Shown here piece by piece: positions 45,601-58,213 of a DNA stretch of 64,000 bases (the first letter of the stretch is position 1; each line of letters opens with the position of its first letter). This DNA comes from Volvox africanus (taxonomy: Eukaryota; Chlorophyta; Chlorophyceae; Chlamydomonadales; Volvocaceae). The notes below the pieces were generated by a model. The model was not told the origin of the DNA. It ran no database searches and saw only the letters and a list, made by a program, of their open reading frames with translations. The DNA lies in NCBI GenBank assembly GCA_030268105.1, contig BSDZ01000120.1:124001-188000 (forward strand). Reading direction: 5' to 3'. Made by a program: the position numbers and the translations under genes.

Positions 45601-46719
45601 CACCCGCGGCCTTAAAAGCAGTCCGTGGGCACCCTTCCGTAACAAACGGACGGCCTCCTTACGCCCGACTAGCTCTGGTTCGATTCGCGCGGCCATTGCG
45701 GTCACAGCGAAATTAACCATAGGCACCGCCTCAGTTTCGCCCTCCTTTGGTGTGGCATGTTCGAACGACAGGAAAGGTACCTTAATCGACAGAGTACCCT
45801 TGCACATATGCAGGGTTGCGGTCTCCATGTCGATGCGCGCGCGGTACTGTCGTAATGTCGACGACCCCATTATGTACGGTGCAGTCTCTGCTAAGCCCTG
45901 CAGCACGTACGGCCGGGTCACAACACGCAAAGGGCCTATCGATAGGCTAAGGGTAATCCTGCCCACGATGGGATGCTTACCCCCGTCAGCAAGGGTAACC
46001 TGTGGATAATCAGACGACTCTGGGGACAACCCCAGCGCGTTCACCTCTGCGACAGAGATGAAGTCGTTGCTGGCACCGGTGTCAACAAGTGCCTTCAGAG
46101 TACGGCCATTCAAACCGATCTGAACCACAGGGACACGGTTATCTACGAGCGACTGCCCAGCAGACAACGTCAGTGCACTTAAGGCGGGTCCGTAACCAAC
46201 GGCACCCCCATCAGGAGCTTCGTACCAAACGTCAACCGAGTAGGATAGGCATGGCCACGGAGCCAGCGTACCCTCCCAATCCACACCATTAAACAAAACG
46301 GTGCCCGGCTCGAACCGGTGGACATGCCGCATACCCCTTAACGATGCCTCTGCCTTGCGCCGACAGAAAGCAGGGAGTAATACACATGCGGCAGTGCCTG
46401 GATATTGACGCCTACATCTCCTGTATATGGCCAACTGTTCCGACATCTCACGCAGAGACGAGGGGATGAACAAAACCACGTGGTTAGACAGATCGATAGA
46501 CGACAGGGGACGGCGAGGTGTAAACAAATTACACAACGGGTCGAAGCAGAGAAGTCCCGTGCGTCCGTCAAGCGTGATGCGTCGCGCAATGACTCGCTCG
46601 ATGTGTCCAAGTACACAAGGCAACAATGCCTTAACGGCTGGCCGTAAGGATGACCACCGACCACGCGTTAGTTCAGAAATCCCGGGTGGTGCCCCCTCCA
46701 CAGGAACCCGGGCAAGCCC
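42658..46719 (-). CDS. pol: pol polyprotein of a Ty3 chromovirus (unit 1)
   Basis: The open frame continues the gag frame after one UAG. Counting from the GTG codon at 46701, landmarks are: protease DTGA (207-210), reverse transcriptase with [13 protein letters not shown] and YLDD (569-572), RNase H with VVSDAS and TDHKPL, integrase with an HHCC finger (H915 to C955) and catalytic Asp985, Asp1046 and Glu1082, then a GPY-like region and a chromodomain ([18 protein letters not shown], near 1310-1330). The order PR-RT-RH-INT-chromodomain defines a chromovirus. The first ATG in frame is 86 codons in, so synthesis as Gag-Pol by readthrough is likely. The frame is intact, so the enzyme set could be active. 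Unit 2 has Cys instead of Arg at residue 347. Confidence 0.93.
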   Translation of the reverse strand, partial: GLARVPVEGAPPGISELTRGRWSSLRPAVKALLPCVLGHIERVIARRITLDGRTGLLCFDPLCNLFTPRRPLSSIDLSNHVVLFIPSSLREMSEQLAIYRRCRRQYPGTAACVLLPAFCRRKAEASLRGMRHVHRFEPGTVLFNGVDWEGTLAPWPCLSYSVDVWYEAPDGGAVGYGPALSALTLSAGQSLVDNRVPVVQIGLNGRTLKALVDTGASNDFISVAEVNALGLSPESSDYPQVTLADGGKHPIVGRITLSLSIGPLRVVTRPYVLQGLAETAPYIMGSSTLRQYRARIDMETATLHMCKGTLSIKVPFLSFEHATPKEGETEAVPMVNFAVTAMAARIEPELVGRKEAVRLLRKGAHGLLLRPRVSCCVTTAQISAHPEVEALLSQYEDVFKDIPGLPPMRPVDHTIPLMPGAQPTARPMYRLSPLELDEVKRQVTDLLAKGMIRPSTSPYSAPILFVGKKDGTLRMCIDYRGLNANTMKNRYPLPRVDDLLDKLKGSAYFSSIDLQQGYNQIRIAASDIPKTAFRTPFGHFEYTVLSFGLTNAPATFQAVMDRMFRPFIDRFVVCYLDDILVYSKTREEHLEHLRLVLDVMRREQLFAKRAKCFWAQPQVEYLGHIVSATGVKMDPRKVAVVRDWPAPQNLMELRKFLGLTNYFRKFIEKYSIIAAPLTNLTRKGVFVSLESWTSQCQRAFEELKRIIAEDVTLAFPDYSLPFRVEVVSDASIFGSGAVLLQEGRPIAFTSKKFSGAEIRYTTGEQELLAVLHALKEWRCYLEGRPFSLKTDHKPLTFLQSVPTLNRRQARWMEYLARFNCTWEYISGKLNIADALSRHPSLHAAILAAPVVRPRSEEVPIATDLAERLKVAYNADAWFADPANVENLRKQNGLWLRTEGSATQIVVPNDDALRYDILARFHEDPLAGHPGSKRLIDLVQRSFWWPRLAKDAANFVQTCSLCQRNKALSGKGQGLLQPLPVPDAPWESVSMDFVVALPKTEGGYDAVFVMVDRLTKMVHLAPCTSSCTAEQTARLFFDNVVRLHGIPKNVISDRGGQFTSKFWEALCKLVGMRVNLSTVYHPQTDGQTERTNRTLGDMLRNYAGRTPLVWDTYLTAAEFALNNAVNRSTGKSPFFLNYGFHPALPVWRELEVNVPAAKLFAKSFMSRITDAKSCLDAAQQRTTEYYNKSKQDVTFSEGQLVLLSTKNLRSLADGSRKLLPRWIGPYPVVRMVGNVAVQLALPADMTIHPTFHVSLVRPYRSTEPVPEPANAPAAIEPVPETWIAGKQKFYDVERVLDYRARRVGRHRRKRTVHEYLVKWTGYTDEHNSWEPARNFSQDMKPLLEEACKRATQAQ

Positions 46720-46722
46720 CTA
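46681..46722 (-). promoter_or_regulatory. Stop-codon readthrough site between gag and pol
   Basis: The minus strand reads AAA TAG GGG CTT G, then a stem CCCGGGT (46712-46706), an 18-nt loop and ACCCGGG (46687-46681). The stem starts 7 nt after UAG. In-frame UAG plus a close downstream structure is the layout of retroviral termination suppression. It is repeated exactly in unit 2 (58175-58216). Confidence 0.6.
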
Positions 46723-47907
46723 TTTCGGCTGAGGTACAAACGGCGGCATTAGAGGGCAATCCTTCGTGGAATGGTTCTCCGCACACCGTAGACAAACGTT
46801 GGCCAATTTTCGACGCTCGAATTCGGAACGATTGCAATTCCATTTTGGCATAAATGTGTCGTCCGTACGAGTACGCTTCGCGTTGGGGTCGGAACGCTGT
46901 GCGGCTGCCGACGACGGCGCACCACCACGCTTCCTGTTCCTAGCTGGGTCCGAGCTCGGACCTGCTCCTCCTGTACCACGGACACCCGAGCTAGCGCCCC
47001 CGCGCGCCTTGTGTTGCCCGTTGCTGCGTCGCGTCGCGGCAGTAGGCGTGGGACGGGTCGCGCCGAGGTCCTGGTCGAGAGCTACAGCTTCCCCAAGCGG
47101 GTCCTGCACTTGCACGGCATTTGCACGAGGGGTAGACTTGACTTCTTCCTCGCCGGCAAGGAGTCGTATCTCCGCGCCCTTAGCAAAAGCGACCAACGCG
47201 TCATACGACTTGATCTGCACTCCAACCAAGTCAGTGGCGCACCATTTAGCCAAAAGTTTCGTTAGGCCTCGCCTAAACCAAAAGACACGCTCAGATTCGG
47301 TGAGGTCAGCAATGGGAGTCACAAGTGCTTCGAAGCGTGACTGGTACGCAGGTACATTTTCATCCCGACGCATGTGGTAGCTACCGGCTGCCAAAACGTT
47401 ACGAGCTTCCACATCGCGTGCTTGAACCTCAGTAGCGAATCGTGCGAGCAAAGCGGCGATCAACTCCTTCGCTGCGCCCTCGAGGGTGTTACCAACGAAG
47501 AGACACCTGATACCGTCATTATCGCCACCATGAACAGCCTGGAGATACTTTTTAGCGTCACGCACGTACGCACGAGTTGCATCGGCTATGCTATGCCCTG
47601 GTGTCTTGTCGGTCAGCGAAATATTGAGCCTAGGAACGGGAATCGACAATCTCATCACCTCAGGGATGTCATCATGCCCTCGAGCTTGAGGTAATGGCAG
47701 AACCCTTGGTCCAGCAGTGTTGTCCATATTAGTGTTCACTGCTGAATGCGGCACAATTAAGTGAGCAGGGGTCTGAAGGAAAAGGGGCTCTTGAGTGGCT
47801 CGCGCGCCAACAGTCTCAAGACCTCTATCCGGAGCTCTAGCAGCCACAACAAAATCGGGTTGGCTAGCTAGGCTAGTGTGCGGCGTATCGTCGTGTTCCG
47901 CGGACAT
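46720..47907 (-). CDS. gag: gag of the chromovirus (unit 1)
   Basis: 395 codons ending in UAG at 46722-46720. A capsid-like helical region occupies about residues 90-260 (RAYVRDAKKYLQAVHGG; RFEALVTPIADLTESERVFW), followed by a basic Gly/Ser/Arg-rich region. A zinc knuckle near the end is CLRCAENHSTKDC (Cys372, Cys375, His379, Cys384). The spacing is CX2CX3HX4C, one residue shorter than the usual CX2CX4HX4C. An upstream ATG frame (48306, MASSSDEPRGPLDTFAEDLG, stopping after 31 codons) and an 84-codon open stretch (48127-47873) may be leader or spliced N-terminal coding, not resolved. Gag assembles the cytoplasmic particle that packages element RNA. Confidence 0.88.
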   Translation of the reverse strand: MSAEHDDTPHTSLASQPDFVVAARAPDRGLETVGARATQEPLFLQTPAHLIVPHSAVNTNMDNTAGPRVLPLPQARGHDDIPEVMRLSIPVPRLNISLTDKTPGHSIADATRAYVRDAKKYLQAVHGGDNDGIRCLFVGNTLEGAAKELIAALLARFATEVQARDVEARNVLAAGSYHMRRDENVPAYQSRFEALVTPIADLTESERVFWFRRGLTKLLAKWCATDLVGVQIKSYDALVAFAKGAEIRLLAGEEEVKSTPRANAVQVQDPLGEAVALDQDLGATRPTPTAATRRSNGQHKARGGASSGVRGTGGAGPSSDPARNRKRGGAPSSAAAQRSDPNAKRTRTDDTFMPKWNCNRSEFERRKLANVCLRCAENHSTKDCPLMPPFVPQPK

Positions 47908-48355
47908 GGAGCACGAAACGATACCCTAGGTTTGCGTAATAGAAGCCGACTTCTATCGCAAAGGCAAGAGTACAAAGCGATTCGGTGAGCCTACCGACAG
48001 TACTCTTGAGAAGATTCAGTAAACTCAGCAAGTACTTGCCCAGCTGAGTCCTGATCTCCGTAGTTTGGGCAATGAGAGTCGCCAACTGGTCCGGACGAAA
48101 GCCGGTCTCAGTCGCCGCGGCAAGCAATGCCGGTGCACTGAGATTACCTGCGACTCAGAGCATACACTTACACAACAAGTGCAGCAATCTAAGCAAAAGC
48201 AATTAAACAATTACAAACCGGAAGCGGCGGCGTCCAAAACGGCGCGGCCTAGGTCTTCGGCAAAAGTATCTAGCGGTCCTCGTGGTTCGTCGCTGGAACT
48301 CGCCATAGAAAGAACCTACTTCCGATTAGACAAAGAGAGACAGTTAGGCGACGAA

Positions 48356-48370
48356 CCTGTCTCGATACCA
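48356..48370 (-). other. tRNA primer-binding site (unit 1)
   Basis: The minus strand reads TGGTATCGAGACAGG three bases after the 5' LTR end (ACAACA). It starts like the TGGTATC of initiator-Met tRNA primer sites in plant elements; the exact tRNA is not confirmed. Unit 2 copy: 59850-59864. Confidence 0.6.
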
Positions 48371-48373
48371 AAT

Positions 48374-48979
48374 TGTTGTACCTCTCGTTCGCGTTTGCTC
48401 ATAAGTATCTGCACGTCTGGAGACTTTCGACACCGATGCGCGAGCACTTGCAAGTACAGCAAGGCAAGCGAGAGCAAACAGAGACAGCGGAAGACTTCAA
48501 GACGAAGAGAGATATAACTTACAGTCTTACAGATTGGAACGATGCAATGGACGAAATCACCGTCAGCGCCGGAAGCAAGCAATCATCACGCGGCGGTGAT
48601 TAGCGAAGTTCAGGCTTAGCTCGGGCTAAGTAGAATATCGTATAGCAATAGTAATATAGAACACACGAGTGTTCTCCGGTATCGAATGTCTTATCTTGCT
48701 TAGCCGTCCTCGCATCTGTTATACTCGCAGCATCGCAATGCCGTACGATTCACATCAGGAGGCCGATCCTAGATGTGACAACCCTACTGCGTATAGGCGA
48801 TGTCTACGCATAACAACGTATAAGCCTTTCCGGCATTCGCATGATGCAAGGGTCCGGATAACGATATCCGGTTGCAGGGCATGCATCGCGACGAGTGCGG
48901 TGCTCTCAACGTGTGCTTTAATGAAGTAATATTATATCAGATAATATTACTTATCGTTTCGTAGCACGAGCATAATGCG
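48374..48979 (-). repeat. 5' LTR of the chromovirus, truncated in U3 (unit 1)
   Basis: 606 bp matching 41785-42380 of the 3' LTR with about 19 substitutions and a 10-bp length difference. The first about 218 bp of U3, with the TATA palindrome, are missing because the next tandem unit begins at 48980. The same truncation is at 59868-60473. Confidence 0.88.
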
Positions 48980-49250
48980 TGACCCAGTACGTTGGTACAT
49001 GATATGGTATGGCGGAAGACGAGACGCCACGGGGGTATGGGAGTCGAAGATCCCATGATCGGATGTTGAACAGGCGGCCAAATTGATATATTCGCAGTTG
49101 AGTAGGCAAAGATCAAACAAATAGAAGAAGGGGAGACGGGAAGGGAGGGAGGGAGGGGTGACAGAGGATTGCGGGAGTCTGCCAGACAAGAAAACATGGA
49201 GGGTTCAATTCGGCGCAAGGGATTAATAATCACTATAACAAGGAATTCGT

Positions 49251-52200
49251 GCGTTAGCTCGCGTTAGGCTCGCGTTAGGGACCCCTAACGCAAGCCTAAC
49301 GCAAGCTTAACGCGAACTAACGCGAGTTAACGCAAAGCCTAACACAAATCAAACGCATTGCGTTATTGCTTGCGTATTGCTAACGCAATCCTAACGCACC
49401 TAACGCAATCGCAAATAAACGTTTTTGGGAGGGAACGAAAATGTTTGCGTTTACTTTGCGTTAGCTAACGCAACCTAACGCGAACTTACGCAATGTCAAA
49501 CGCACCCACATAGATTCTAAGGTGTGCGTTAGGCCTAACGCAACGCAAGCGTTAGAGACCCATACGCAAGCAAAAATACATAGCGTGCATGGAAGTTAAA
49601 GTTCTCTAACGCACAATATACGCACGCCTAACGCGCATTAACGTGCATTAACGCATGCTTGCGTATGCTGCGAATAATGCGTACACAGGTAGCAGTTGTG
49701 GGTTGCGTAGACGTTTTAAACGCATGTAACTAACATACTCGCACGCTTTCACAAGGTCTTACGCGTGCGATAGCAACATTTGCGCCACTTTCGCTTTGCG
49801 TACGAGGCAGCCTCGCATTCTTGCTCACTGTAACTACTTTTGGTCGTTCTGGTTATTTCTTTACTGTTTCAGTTATCGTTCCTGTTATTGTTTGCTGTTT
49901 TGCCCACCCGCTGCAGAATTATTTTTGTGTGTACGGAAACTATCCTGTCGTAATGTACGTAGCTGTTATGAAGAATATCAATAGGATTTCAGTTTTGGTA
50001 CATGAAAATATTCCAGGCAATAATTTACAGTTCAATATTTGGAAAGCATCCAGGTAAGCAGCCATTGGTGAGTACGCATTAATTCAATGAAACAATCAAA
50101 TTTCTACACATCCAATCCTGCCAATCAAATTTTGTTTATGAGTTCAATAATCATTTGTACCATGCACCAATCATTTCAATCATCATTAGGTACATACATC
50201 CTAACTTCATCTGCCACCGCACATTTAGCAGCCCGCTCTAATATAAGCTTAGAAACAAACATGTTAGATGTTAGTTCTATCTAATAGTCTTCTATTTCAC
50301 TCTCTCTGTCGTCCTCCTCTGGCGCAGTGGTGGCGTCATCCTGCTCGTCCTCAATCTTCTCGTCCTCGCTCACCTCCTCCTCAAGCAACTCCTGAAAAGT
50401 TTAGAAAAGGAAAATTATACTTATTTACATGCATATGTATAAATGTAAATTAAGCTGTCACCACTCAGCAATTATCACTTCCGGTTACAATAATCTTAAT
50501 CATGTCTAGGGTGGGCAGTGCTTTTAAGTACCACTAATCATTCTAAAAGCATAGTCTTTCATTTGCTGTACTTGGACACTTTGTTACCTGTTTCTGCTAA
50601 CTCCCTGAGCTCCCACGTTGACGTAGTACACGGGCACTAGTGCCCGTGTACATCGCACACCTTCCGAAACACTCTTGACCTTTATCAGTCGAAACAACAC
50701 ATATTATAATTATACATTCAAACATGAAGGAAATTTAGATAATAAGCTGAACTAAGGAAATTACCTTCTGTCCCTGGTGGACGTAACTGTCATCGTCATC
50801 CGTAGACTTGTCTTCCAACGGCACCTGCTGGTCCAAAATACGTGAAGGGACTTGGTAGTAATAAAAAGGTTATATTAAAAAGTAAGTAATGTCTGACCTC
50901 AATATTTCGTACCTTTCTTTTGGTGCCCGTGCTTGGTCGCCTCACTTTCGTGGATGGCCGCACATCGTCATCGTTCGTTACCTTCAAGGGCCGACGTTAG
51001 CATACATATATGATTTGAGAAATTACAAGCTTACAATTTCTATCAAAAAAGAGAAAAATAAATCAACATATGGCACATCAAACGACAAAGCACACAGCAA
51101 ATGAAAAGAATATAACGAAACATGAAATAACAGCTCAATAAAACAGGAAGACAGGATGAATGGGCTGTACCTTTTTTGCTGCCGCCTTGCTTGAGTTCCT
51201 AGCTTTCCTGCTGGAGTTCCTTGTCGTAGAGGGCTGTGAACTCTTTGCCTACATAAAAAGGAAGTACGTTTGGGGAGAATAGGAACAATTACATAAAAGA
51301 CAGAAAGGAGAAAACAGGTTAAAGGACATTAATGATCTGTACATCCCTGTATATGAGATCCGTAATGTACATCACCCATCCAGCAATAATTTTGCTAAGC
51401 GCGCCTGGTAATTTGCACACCCCATCATCCACTCTCCGTACTACTAGTATTTGCACTAACCTGTCAGTGTCTAGCGGCTTTGACCTCCTTCTCCTTCTGA
51501 TGTATGCTAGCTGCGTTGGCAGCCAGCACCATCATCGATGCATCTTCACCATGCGCGGGCTGCTTTTGGCTTTTGCTAGGGCGCCCATTATGAGTTCCTA
51601 ATGGCACGTCATTTCGGCCGTTTTTCTGCGGGTTGGTGGCAATAAAGTATTTCGTACACGACAAAAATAAACGCAGGAAAAAAAATTATTCTTTTACTAG
51701 TTAAAGTAAAATACAAATCTTATGCATACGTACTACTTAAAAGCGAAGAGTAGTACTTCCGTACTCCGTCCAGGGTTGTGCGGCTGCCAATCAATCCCAT
51801 GTAAGCAACAATGTTTCGTAACCCTGCTTTACAACATCCTTTATATGTACATTTAATGCCACCAATTGTACACAGTCGTCAGGTCGTCCATGTCATACGG
51901 TAGCAGTTCTATTGGACAACCTAGCTTGCGCAGGCAGCATTCGTATAATTTCTGCAGCATCAACAGCTAATCATATATTTGTAAAGAAATAATAATTGCT
52001 TCAGTAACGAATGGAGCCGCCTTCTGCTTATGATGGAAAGTCCCGTATGAAACTCTTTACATCCCGAAAACACTTTTCCCCTGAAAGTCAGGAACATTTT
52101 CAGTGTGTCATGCCTGGAAGGGAGCCACTAGAATGCAACATTGCATCGGATCTGCTAGATGGCATCGACCAAGGCAGCAGCCGCTTGGCTCAAAGCTTGG

Positions 52201-53278
52201 CTCTTCCTGGTTTTAGTAGCAATGAGAAGTGACTTCATTGTGACGAGGATGTTTAGAATCACCATTGCAACGTTTGTACTTGAGATGCCCCGTCTATGTG
52301 CCCCGTCTTGGGAGCCAGGGCCAGCGGGATGGGATGGAAGGCAAGGGTTCTGGGCAGCCCTCAGTACAGCGCCGTCATCGGCTTAGGCACGTGCTTGGAG
52401 TTTCTGGAGCCATGAAACAATTCTGATTAGGAATGTGCATGACGTTTTTGATGCAATGACAAAATAATGACCGTGCTGAAAATTGTGGCGTGAATCTGTT
52501 GAACTATTCATTCCCGTGCAGCGATTGAACTATTCTGCATTGCAATATGTCTGGATTTGGGAAGCATTGGGGTCATAGAGTACGTCTCACACATGGTCAA
52601 TTTTCATGGTCAATTTTCACACCTACGCAAAGCTGCTATGGTGCTTGCCGGAAAAGGCTATATAATTTTGGGGGCCTGCTCGATGTGTAACTGTGGCTCT
52701 TGGTGACTTTGTTTGGGTCTCCATCTGGCAACATTGTTGCCTGGCTACTGTGTAAGGTTTGCTGTTGCCAACTTTCTGCGATCCTTACCCACGCTTGCTA
52801 ACTCCGGCAGCTTGCTGCTCAATAACTAGAAACCCTTCCATAACTAGAAAGGTAGCCATGAACAGACATGTGTGGCACTTAAGAGTTTTATGTTACAAAG
52901 TAAGCCACATGTACAGGTTCTAAATCCATATAATGGTAGCGATTTAGCGATGTTAACAAGCGTTCACCAGAGCAATCTCTTGTACAACGACTAATATTCA
53001 TAGCGCTATCCTAAATTGAAATTAACTTTGAAGATATCTTATGCACAAAGTCTCCAATGCTACTGCACAATAAGAGCAAGTAAGCAAACTAAATAAATCC
53101 GGCGAACCCGTGCTCCGAACATTATTATGCGCTATCTACATAAACTTTGCGTAAACTGCGTTACAGTGCGTTACGTGCGTATGGTAACGCACTGTACGCA
53201 AGATATACGCAAGCTGTTTGCGTAAAGTTAACGCGTGCGTTAGGTTTGCGATCGCGTGCGTTAGGTTTGCGTTAGGCA
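49251..53278. mobile_element. TAACGCA-ended element (unit 2)
   Basis: A near-identical copy of 37757-41784, offset by 11,494 bp. It differs by transitions at positions matching unit 1 sites 37758, 37850, 37986, 38257, 38287, 41500, 41544 and 41569. Confidence 0.85.
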
Positions 53279-54092
53279 TGTTGTACCTCTCGTTTGCGTT
53301 TGCTCATAAGTATCTGCACGTCTGGAGACTATCGACACCGATGCGCGAGCACTTGCAAGTACAGCAAGGCAAGCGAGAGCAAACAGAGACAGCAGAAGAC
53401 TTCAAGACGAAGAGAGATATAACTTACGGTCTTACAGATCGGAATGATGCAATGGACGAAATCGCCGTCAGCGCCGGAAGCAAGCAATCATCACGCGGCG
53501 GTGATTAGCGAAGTTCAGGCTTAGCTCGGGCTAAGTAGAATATCGTATAGCAATAGTAATGTAGAACACACAAGTGTTCCCCGGTATCGAATGTCTTGTC
53601 TAGCTTAGCCGTCCTCGCATCTGTTATACTCGCAGCATCGCAGTGCTGTACGATTCACATTAGGAGGCCGATCCTAGATGTGACAACCCTACTGCGTATG
53701 GGCGATGTCAACGTATAAGCCTTTCCGGCATTCGCATGATGCAAGGGTCCGGATAACGATATCCGGTTGCAGGGCATGTATCGCGACGAGTGCGGCGCTC
53801 TCAACGTGTGCTTAAATGAAGTAATATTATATCAGATAATATTACTTATCGTTTCGTAGCACGAGCATAATGCGCACTTCAATGCTTCGGGCATTCATGC
53901 ATGCTAGGCGGATTTGCCATGGTGCGATGTCGCGATGGATAATGACAACATGCCAGATGCATATATAAATGTATGCGAATACATTTATATCATGCAGATT
54001 CATTCATATGTAATGCGTTCATCACAAAAGCACTTCGCCTCGTAGGATCGCGTCGACCTACGCGTCGGCGGGAAATGAACTGTAGCACAACA
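53279..54092 (-). repeat. 3' LTR of the chromovirus (unit 2)
   Basis: Copy of 41785-42598. It carries the same variants that distinguish the 3' from the 5' LTR in unit 1, so it descends from the same insertion. Confidence 0.88.
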
Positions 54093-54151
54093 ATTATCCG
54101 CCCTCCCGTATGCAGCGTCCTCGCTGCATCATACAGCATCGACTGCAGGGG

Positions 54152-57100
54152 TCATTGGGCTTGCGTGGCACGTTTGCAGGCTTCTTCGAGCAGGGGTTTC
54201 ATGTCCTGTGAGAAGTTGCGTGCCGGTTCCCATGAGTTGTGCTCGTCGGTATACCCTGTCCACTTAACCAAGTACTCGTGTACTGTTCGCTTACGTCGGT
54301 GTCGGCCCACACGACGCGCGCGATAATCTAACACCCGCTCCACATCGTAAAACTTCTGTTTACCAGCGATCCAGGTCTCGGGAACTGGTTCGATCGCTGC
54401 GGGGGCGTTAGCAGGCTCAGGGACGGGTTCCGTACTACGATACGGACGAACAAGCGATACGTGAAACGTGGGGTGAATGGTCATATCAGCGGGCAATGCA
54501 AGCTGCACAGCCACATTCCCAACCATGCGCACGACAGGGTACGGACCAATCCAGCGGGGTAAGAGTTTTCGGGATCCGTCGGCCAAGGAACGCAAGTTCT
54601 TGGTGCTTAGCAACACGAGTTGCCCCTCCGAAAACGTTACATCCTGCTTGGATTTGTTGTAGTATTCCGTCGTTCGTTGCTGCGCCGCGTCCAAACACGA
54701 CTTCGCGTCTGTGATTCGGGACATAAAAGACTTGGCAAAAAGTTTAGCAGCAGGCACGTTCACTTCCAACTCACGCCACACGGGTAGCGCGGGATGAAAC
54801 CCGTAGTTAAGAAAGAACGGACTTTTGCCTGTAGAGCGGTTAACAGCATTGTTAAGCGCGAATTCTGCCGCAGTCAAATACGTATCCCAAACGAGTGGTG
54901 TGCGACCAGCATAATTGCGCAACATATCACCCAACGTGCGGTTTGTGCGTTCGGTTTGACCATCAGTCTGCGGGTGATACACCGTGCTCAGGTTAACGCG
55001 CATGCCAACTAGTTTGCAGAGCGCTTCCCAAAACTTAGACGTGAACTGTCCACCGCGGTCCGAGATCACATTTTTGGGAATCCCGTGTAACCGAACCACA
55101 TTATCGAAAAACAAACGTGCAGTTTGCTCAGCCGTGCAGGATGATGTGCATGGTGCTAGGTGAACCATCTTAGTCAGACGATCGACCATTACGAACACCG
55201 CATCATATCCCCCCTCAGTTTTGGGCAGCGCGACTACGAAGTCCATGGAAACACTTTCCCAAGGCGCATCCGGGACAGGCAACGGTTGCAACAACCCTTG
55301 GCCCTTACCGGACAAAGCCTTATTGCGCTGGCACAGACTGCATGTCTGGACGAAGTTCGCCGCATCCTTAGCCAAACGAGGCCACCAAAAGGAACGTTGC
55401 ACCAAGTCGATCAATCGCTTGCTACCAGGGTGTCCTGCTAACGGGTCCTCGTGGAACCGTGCAAGGATGTCGTAGCGTAGCGCATCGTCGTTCGGAACGA
55501 CGATTTGCGTAGCTGAACCCTCCGTCCGTAGCCAAAGGCCATTCTGCTTGCGAAGGTTTTCTACATTAGCCGGGTCCGCGAACCAGGCGTCTGCGTTGTA
55601 GGCAACCTTCAACCGCTCCGCGAGGTCCGTCGCGATCGGTACCTCCTCGCTACGCGGCCGCACGACGGGCGCTGCCAAAATTGCAGCGTGTAGCGACGGA
55701 TGTCGACTGAGAGCATCGGCAATATTCAATTTACCAGAAATATACTCCCAGGTGCAGTTGAACCTAGCTAGATATTCCATCCACCTAGCTTGACGGCGGT
55801 TCAACGTCGGAACGCTTTGCAAAAACGTTAGGGGCTTGTGGTCAGTCTTTAAACTAAACGGGCGTCCCTCGAGGTAACAGCGCCATTCCTTTAAAGCATG
55901 CAGCACGGCCAGAAGCTCCTGTTCCCCGGTGGTGTAGCGAATCTCCGCACCAGAAAACTTCTTACTCGTGAAGGCGATTGGTCGCCCTTCCTGTAACAAT
56001 ACAGCACCGCTTCCAAATATTGAGGCATCAGACACTACCTCAACACGAAATGGCAACGAGTAATCAGGGAATGCAAGGGTGACATCTTCGGCAATGATTC
56101 GTTTGAGCTCTTCGAATGCCCGCTGGCATTGCGACGTCCACGACTCGAGCGAAACGAAAACGCCTTTGCGAGTTAAGTTAGTAAGCGGGGCCGCAATGAT
56201 GGAATATTTTTCAATGAACTTTCGGAAATAATTGGTCAAGCCAAGGAACTTACGCAGCTCCATGAGGTTCTGAGGCGCGGGCCAATCGCGAACCACGGCG
56301 ACCTTCCGCGGGTCCATCTTCACACCGGTGGCCGACACAATGTGGCCCAAATATTCCACCTGAGGCTGCGCCCAAAAGCATTTGGCGCGTTTAGCAAACA
56401 ATTGCTCCCGCCTCATAACGTCGAGCACGAGCCGCAGATGCTCCAAGTGCTCCTCGCGCGTCTTAGAATATACCAAGATGTCATCCAGGTAGCAAACAAC
56501 GAACCTGTCGATAAACGGCCTAAACATTCGGTCCATAACCGCCTGAAACGTCGCAGGGGCATTAGTCAAACCAAACGATAGGACCGTATACTCAAAGTGA
56601 CCGAAGGGCGTCCGAAAAGCGGTTTTCGGGATATCAGAGGCAGCGATGCGAATCTGATTGTAGCCCTGTTGTAAGTCAATTGAGGAAAAATAAGCCGAGC
56701 CCTTCAGCTTATCCAACAGGTCGTCAACGCGTGGCAAAGGGTAGCGATTTTTCATCGTATTCGCATTCAACCCCCGGTAATCGATGCACATGCGCAAGGT
56801 CCCATCCTTCTTACCGACAAATAAAATCGGTGCAGAATACGGGGATGTGCTGGGGCGTATCATACCCTTCGCAAGCAAATCCGTCACCTGGCGCTTCACC
56901 TCGTCCAGTTCCAATGGACTCAACCTGTACATTGGCCGGGCCGTAGGCTGCGCTCCAGGCATGAGAGGGATTGTATGATCAACAGGACGCATAGGTGGTA
57001 GGCCGGGGATATCTTTAAAGACGTCCTCATACTGCGACAGTAGGGCCTCAACCTCAGGATGCGCAGAAATCTGCGCGGTGGTGACACAACAGCTCACCCG

Positions 57101-58213
57101 CGGCCTTAAAAGCAGTCCGTGGGCACCCTTCCGTAACAAACGGACGGCCTCCTTACACCCGACTAGCTCTGGTTCGATTCGCGCGGCCATTGCGGTCACA
57201 GCGAAATTAACCATAGGCACCGCCTCAGTTTCGCCCTCCTTTGGTGTGGCATGTTCGAACGACAGGAAAGGTACCTTAATCGACAGAGTACCCTTGCACA
57301 TATGCAGGGTTGCGGTCTCCATGTCGATGCGCGCGCGGTACTGTCGTAATGTCGACGACCCCATTATGTACGGTGCAGTCTCTGCTAAGCCCTGCAGCAC
57401 GTACGGCCGGGTCACAACACGCAAAGGGCCTATCGATAGGCTAAGGGTAATCCTGCCCACGATGGGATGCTTACCCCCGTCAGCAAGGGTAACCTGTGGA
57501 TAATCAGACGACTCTGGGGACAACCCCAGCGCGTTCACCTCTGCGACAGAGATGAAGTCGTTGCTGGCACCGGTGTCAACAAGTGCCTTCAGAGTACGGC
57601 CATTCAAACCGATCTGAACCACAGGGACACGGTTATCTACGAGCGACTGCCCAGCAGACAACGTCAGTGCACTTAAGGCGGGTCCGTAACCAACGGCACC
57701 CCCATCAGGAGCTTCGTACCAAACGTCAACCGAGTAGGATAGGCATGGCCACGGAGCCAGCGTACCCTCCCAATCCACACCATTAAACAAAACGGTGCCC
57801 GGCTCGAACCGGTGGACATGCCGCATACCCCTTAACGATGCCTCTGCCTTGCGCCGACAGAAAGCAGGGAGTAATACACATGCGGCAGTGCCTGGATATT
57901 GACGCCTACATCTCCTGTATATGGCCAACTGTTCCGACATCTCACGCAGAGACGAGGGGATGAACAAAACCACGTGGTTAGACAGATCGATAGACGACAG
58001 GGGACGGCGAGGTGTAAACAAATTACACAACGGGTCGAAGCAGAGAAGTCCCGTGCGTCCGTCAAGCGTGATGCGTCGCGCAATGACTCGCTCGATGTGT
58101 CCAAGTACACAAGGCAACAATGCCTTAACGGCTGGCCGTAAGGATGACCACCGACCACGCGTTAGTTCAGAAATCCCGGGTGGTGCCCCCTCCACAGGAA
58201 CCCGGGCAAGCCC
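54152..58213 (-). CDS. pol: pol of the chromovirus (unit 2)
   Basis: The same intact frame as in unit 1. The only protein change I noticed is Arg347 to Cys, from a transition at 57157, in the linker between protease and reverse transcriptase. All catalytic motifs and the chromodomain are unchanged. Confidence 0.93.
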   Translation of the reverse strand, partial: GLARVPVEGAPPGISELTRGRWSSLRPAVKALLPCVLGHIERVIARRITLDGRTGLLCFDPLCNLFTPRRPLSSIDLSNHVVLFIPSSLREMSEQLAIYRRCRRQYPGTAACVLLPAFCRRKAEASLRGMRHVHRFEPGTVLFNGVDWEGTLAPWPCLSYSVDVWYEAPDGGAVGYGPALSALTLSAGQSLVDNRVPVVQIGLNGRTLKALVDTGASNDFISVAEVNALGLSPESSDYPQVTLADGGKHPIVGRITLSLSIGPLRVVTRPYVLQGLAETAPYIMGSSTLRQYRARIDMETATLHMCKGTLSIKVPFLSFEHATPKEGETEAVPMVNFAVTAMAARIEPELVGCKEAVRLLRKGAHGLLLRPRVSCCVTTAQISAHPEVEALLSQYEDVFKDIPGLPPMRPVDHTIPLMPGAQPTARPMYRLSPLELDEVKRQVTDLLAKGMIRPSTSPYSAPILFVGKKDGTLRMCIDYRGLNANTMKNRYPLPRVDDLLDKLKGSAYFSSIDLQQGYNQIRIAASDIPKTAFRTPFGHFEYTVLSFGLTNAPATFQAVMDRMFRPFIDRFVVCYLDDILVYSKTREEHLEHLRLVLDVMRREQLFAKRAKCFWAQPQVEYLGHIVSATGVKMDPRKVAVVRDWPAPQNLMELRKFLGLTNYFRKFIEKYSIIAAPLTNLTRKGVFVSLESWTSQCQRAFEELKRIIAEDVTLAFPDYSLPFRVEVVSDASIFGSGAVLLQEGRPIAFTSKKFSGAEIRYTTGEQELLAVLHALKEWRCYLEGRPFSLKTDHKPLTFLQSVPTLNRRQARWMEYLARFNCTWEYISGKLNIADALSRHPSLHAAILAAPVVRPRSEEVPIATDLAERLKVAYNADAWFADPANVENLRKQNGLWLRTEGSATQIVVPNDDALRYDILARFHEDPLAGHPGSKRLIDLVQRSFWWPRLAKDAANFVQTCSLCQRNKALSGKGQGLLQPLPVPDAPWESVSMDFVVALPKTEGGYDAVFVMVDRLTKMVHLAPCTSSCTAEQTARLFFDNVVRLHGIPKNVISDRGGQFTSKFWEALCKLVGMRVNLSTVYHPQTDGQTERTNRTLGDMLRNYAGRTPLVWDTYLTAAEFALNNAVNRSTGKSPFFLNYGFHPALPVWRELEVNVPAAKLFAKSFMSRITDAKSCLDAAQQRTTEYYNKSKQDVTFSEGQLVLLSTKNLRSLADGSRKLLPRWIGPYPVVRMVGNVAVQLALPADMTIHPTFHVSLVRPYRSTEPVPEPANAPAAIEPVPETWIAGKQKFYDVERVLDYRARRVGRHRRKRTVHEYLVKWTGYTDEHNSWEPARNFSQDMKPLLEEACKRATQAQ

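Noticed and set aside
46766..47380. 204-codon plus-strand open frame (and its copy at 58260-58874)
   Set aside because: It lies exactly antisense to gag, has no domain, and is explained by the codon bias of gag.
48065..48517. 150-codon plus-strand open frame over the retrotransposon leader and LTR
   Set aside because: It crosses the LTR boundary and primer-binding site and has no homology; a chance frame.
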